From Actinoplanes sp. NBC_00393 (lineage in GTDB: Bacteria > Actinomycetota > Actinomycetes > Mycobacteriales > Micromonosporaceae): DNA of 64,000 nucleotides. Both the position numbers and the translations under genes were made by a program. This document shows positions 63,167 to 64,000 of this stretch, piece after piece. The DNA lies in NCBI RefSeq assembly GCF_036053395.1, contig NZ_CP107942.1, positions 5,112,501-5,176,500 on the forward strand, written 5' to 3'. Under the pieces are notes generated by a model. The model saw nothing but the letters and a program-made list of their open reading frames with translations, had not been told where the DNA came from and ran no database searches. Within the stretch, counting starts at the first letter, position 1; each line of letters begins with the position of its first letter.

Positions 63167-63183
63167 ACAACCACATGGTTGTA
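63166..63183. promoter_or_regulatory. Palindromic ArsR operator over the start codon
   Basis: TACAACCA-CA-TGGTTGTA is an 18-bp inverted repeat with perfect 8-bp arms. It abuts the -10 and includes the ATG of the ArsR gene, ideal for autorepression. Confidence 0.7.
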
Positions 63184-63507
63184 GGTTCGCTCTCCGGCGC
63201 CGGCACCGACCGGGTGTTCCACGCCCTGGCGGATGCCACCCGGCGCGACATCCTGATCCGGGTGATCCGTTCCGGGCAGTCCGTGTCGGAGCTGGCGCGG
63301 CTCTACCCGATGAGCTTCGCGGCGGTGCAGAAGCACGTCGCGGTGCTGGAGCGCGCGGCCCTGGTCAGCAAGACCCGGCGCGGGCGGGAGCAGATCGTGA
63401 CCGGAGAGGTCGAGGTGCTGCGCCGGGCAGCGCGCCTGCTCGACGCGTATGAGGAGATCTGGCGGCAACGGGCCGGCCGGATCGAGGACATCCTGAGCGA
63501 GGAGTGA
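63175..63507 (+). CDS. ArsR family transcriptional regulator (SRPBCC-linked)
   Basis: This 110-aa winged-helix protein has VFHALADATRRDILIRVI, SVSELARLYPMSFAAVQKHVAVLERAALV (recognition helix) and a wing with KTRRGREQI. It has no cysteine, so it is not a metal sensor of the classical ArsR kind. Such regulators are commonly paired with AHSA1/SRPBCC proteins, as here (4 bp gap). It probably represses its own operon at the palindrome covering its start codon. Confidence 0.9.
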   Translation: MVVGSLSGAGTDRVFHALADATRRDILIRVIRSGQSVSELARLYPMSFAAVQKHVAVLERAALVSKTRRGREQIVTGEVEVLRRAARLLDAYEEIWRQRAGRIEDILSEE

Positions 63508-63511
63508 CGAG

Positions 63512-63997
63512 ATGCCGGTGATCAGTTCGACCAAGGACGTGGAGGAACTCACGCTCACCTTCGTGGCGGAGTTCGACGCCCCGGTGGATCGGGTCTGGCA
63601 GGTCTGGGCCGATCCGCGCAAGCTGGAGCGCTGGTGGGGCCCGCCGACCTGGCCGGCCACCTTCGAGCGGTATGAGTTCGAGCCCGGTGGCCAGGTGCGC
63701 TACCACATGACCGGGCCGGACGGCGAGAAGGCCCGCGGCTGGTGGACCATCACCGCGGTGCAGGCGCCGCACCGCCTCGAGTTCGACGACGGGTTCGCCG
63801 ACGACAACGGGGACCCGGTCGACCTGAAGGACGCCACCCACGGCGTGGTCACCCTCGAGGCGACCGGCGCCGGCACGCGGATGACGACCGTCTCCCACTT
63901 CGTCAGTGCCGAGCAGCTCGAGCGGATGGCGGCGATGGGCATGCAGGAGGGCCTGAGCCAGGCCATGGGCCAGATCGACGCGCTGCTCAAGGAGTAG
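63512..63997 (+). CDS. SRPBCC / AHSA1-like domain protein
   Basis: This 161-aa protein has the AHSA1-type START-like fold: LTFVAEFDAPVDRVWQVWADPRKLERWWGPP, then GGQVRYHMTGPDG, WWTITAVQAPHRLEFDDGFAD and THGVVTLEATGAGTRMTTVSHF. These proteins bind hydrophobic ligands in a deep cavity or act as stress-related chaperone cofactors; the ligand is unknown. It is co-transcribed with the ArsR gene and ends 3 bp before the window edge. Confidence 0.9.
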   Translation: MPVISSTKDVEELTLTFVAEFDAPVDRVWQVWADPRKLERWWGPPTWPATFERYEFEPGGQVRYHMTGPDGEKARGWWTITAVQAPHRLEFDDGFADDNGDPVDLKDATHGVVTLEATGAGTRMTTVSHFVSAEQLERMAAMGMQEGLSQAMGQIDALLKE

Positions 63998-64000
63998 GTG

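Overview
The window is high-GC actinobacterial DNA: codon third positions are almost all G or C, GTG starts are common, and ATGA/GTGA gene overlaps are frequent. The gene content (FxS-type RiPP locus, SigE-family sigma factor, TAXI-TRAP transporter, LacI-controlled sugar loci, F420-linked oxidoreductase family, mycelial-type coiled-coil protein) fits a filamentous Micromonosporaceae such as Actinoplanes. The genus is an inference. No rRNA, tRNA, CRISPR array or insertion sequence was found.

Positions 1-12385 hold a post-translationally modified peptide (RiPP) locus of the FxS (FxsA/B/C/T) kind. The plus strand carries the end of a TIR-like FxsC protein, a second TIR-like protein and a giant FxsT-like ATPase/TIR/NB-ARC/TPR protein. 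The minus strand converges on them with an AAC(3)-family acetyltransferase, a 65-aa precursor peptide, a radical SAM/SPASM maturase (FxsB) and an HExxH peptide hydroxylase. The precursor does not end in the canonical F-x-S-x-x. A second NB-ARC/TPR protein lies divergently behind a region with two phased TTGACG-N4-TTGACG repeats. Positions 12401-18516 hold a SigE sigma factor with a membrane partner, a two-gene TAXI-TRAP transporter and a chemoreceptor.

Positions 19015-29122 form a galactan-utilisation locus. It has two secreted GH53 endo-galactanases, a three-gene ABC importer, a LacI repressor, and one long gene joining a GH35 beta-galactosidase in frame to a galactose-1-phosphate uridylyltransferase. 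Two identical operator-like palindromes sit in the divergent promoter region.

Positions 30357-38733 hold a TetR-controlled MMPL exporter, a two-gene unit with a degenerate helicase-like ATPase, a YtcJ-type amidohydrolase, a coiled-coil protein and a secreted LamG protein. Positions 38772-49125 form an arabinose-type locus: araA behind a ytfQRT/yjfF-like ABC importer, a LacI regulator, and a distant araD. TGTTA-CG-T operator-like sites occur at the importer, at the regulator and at araD. No ribulokinase gene is present.

Positions 49466-64000 hold a secreted phytase-like protein, a ~2000-aa DUF4011-helicase-nuclease resembling the Hhe antiphage architecture, and a HIRAN-domain protein. They are followed by an oxidoreductase/TetR pair, an F420-type dehydrogenase, a MOSC protein, a 52-aa gene, and an ArsR/AHSA1 pair that appears to be leaderless. 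Several gene-free gaps are filled by minisatellites with 52-63 bp periods. Two of these, 27 kb apart, look like the same family.
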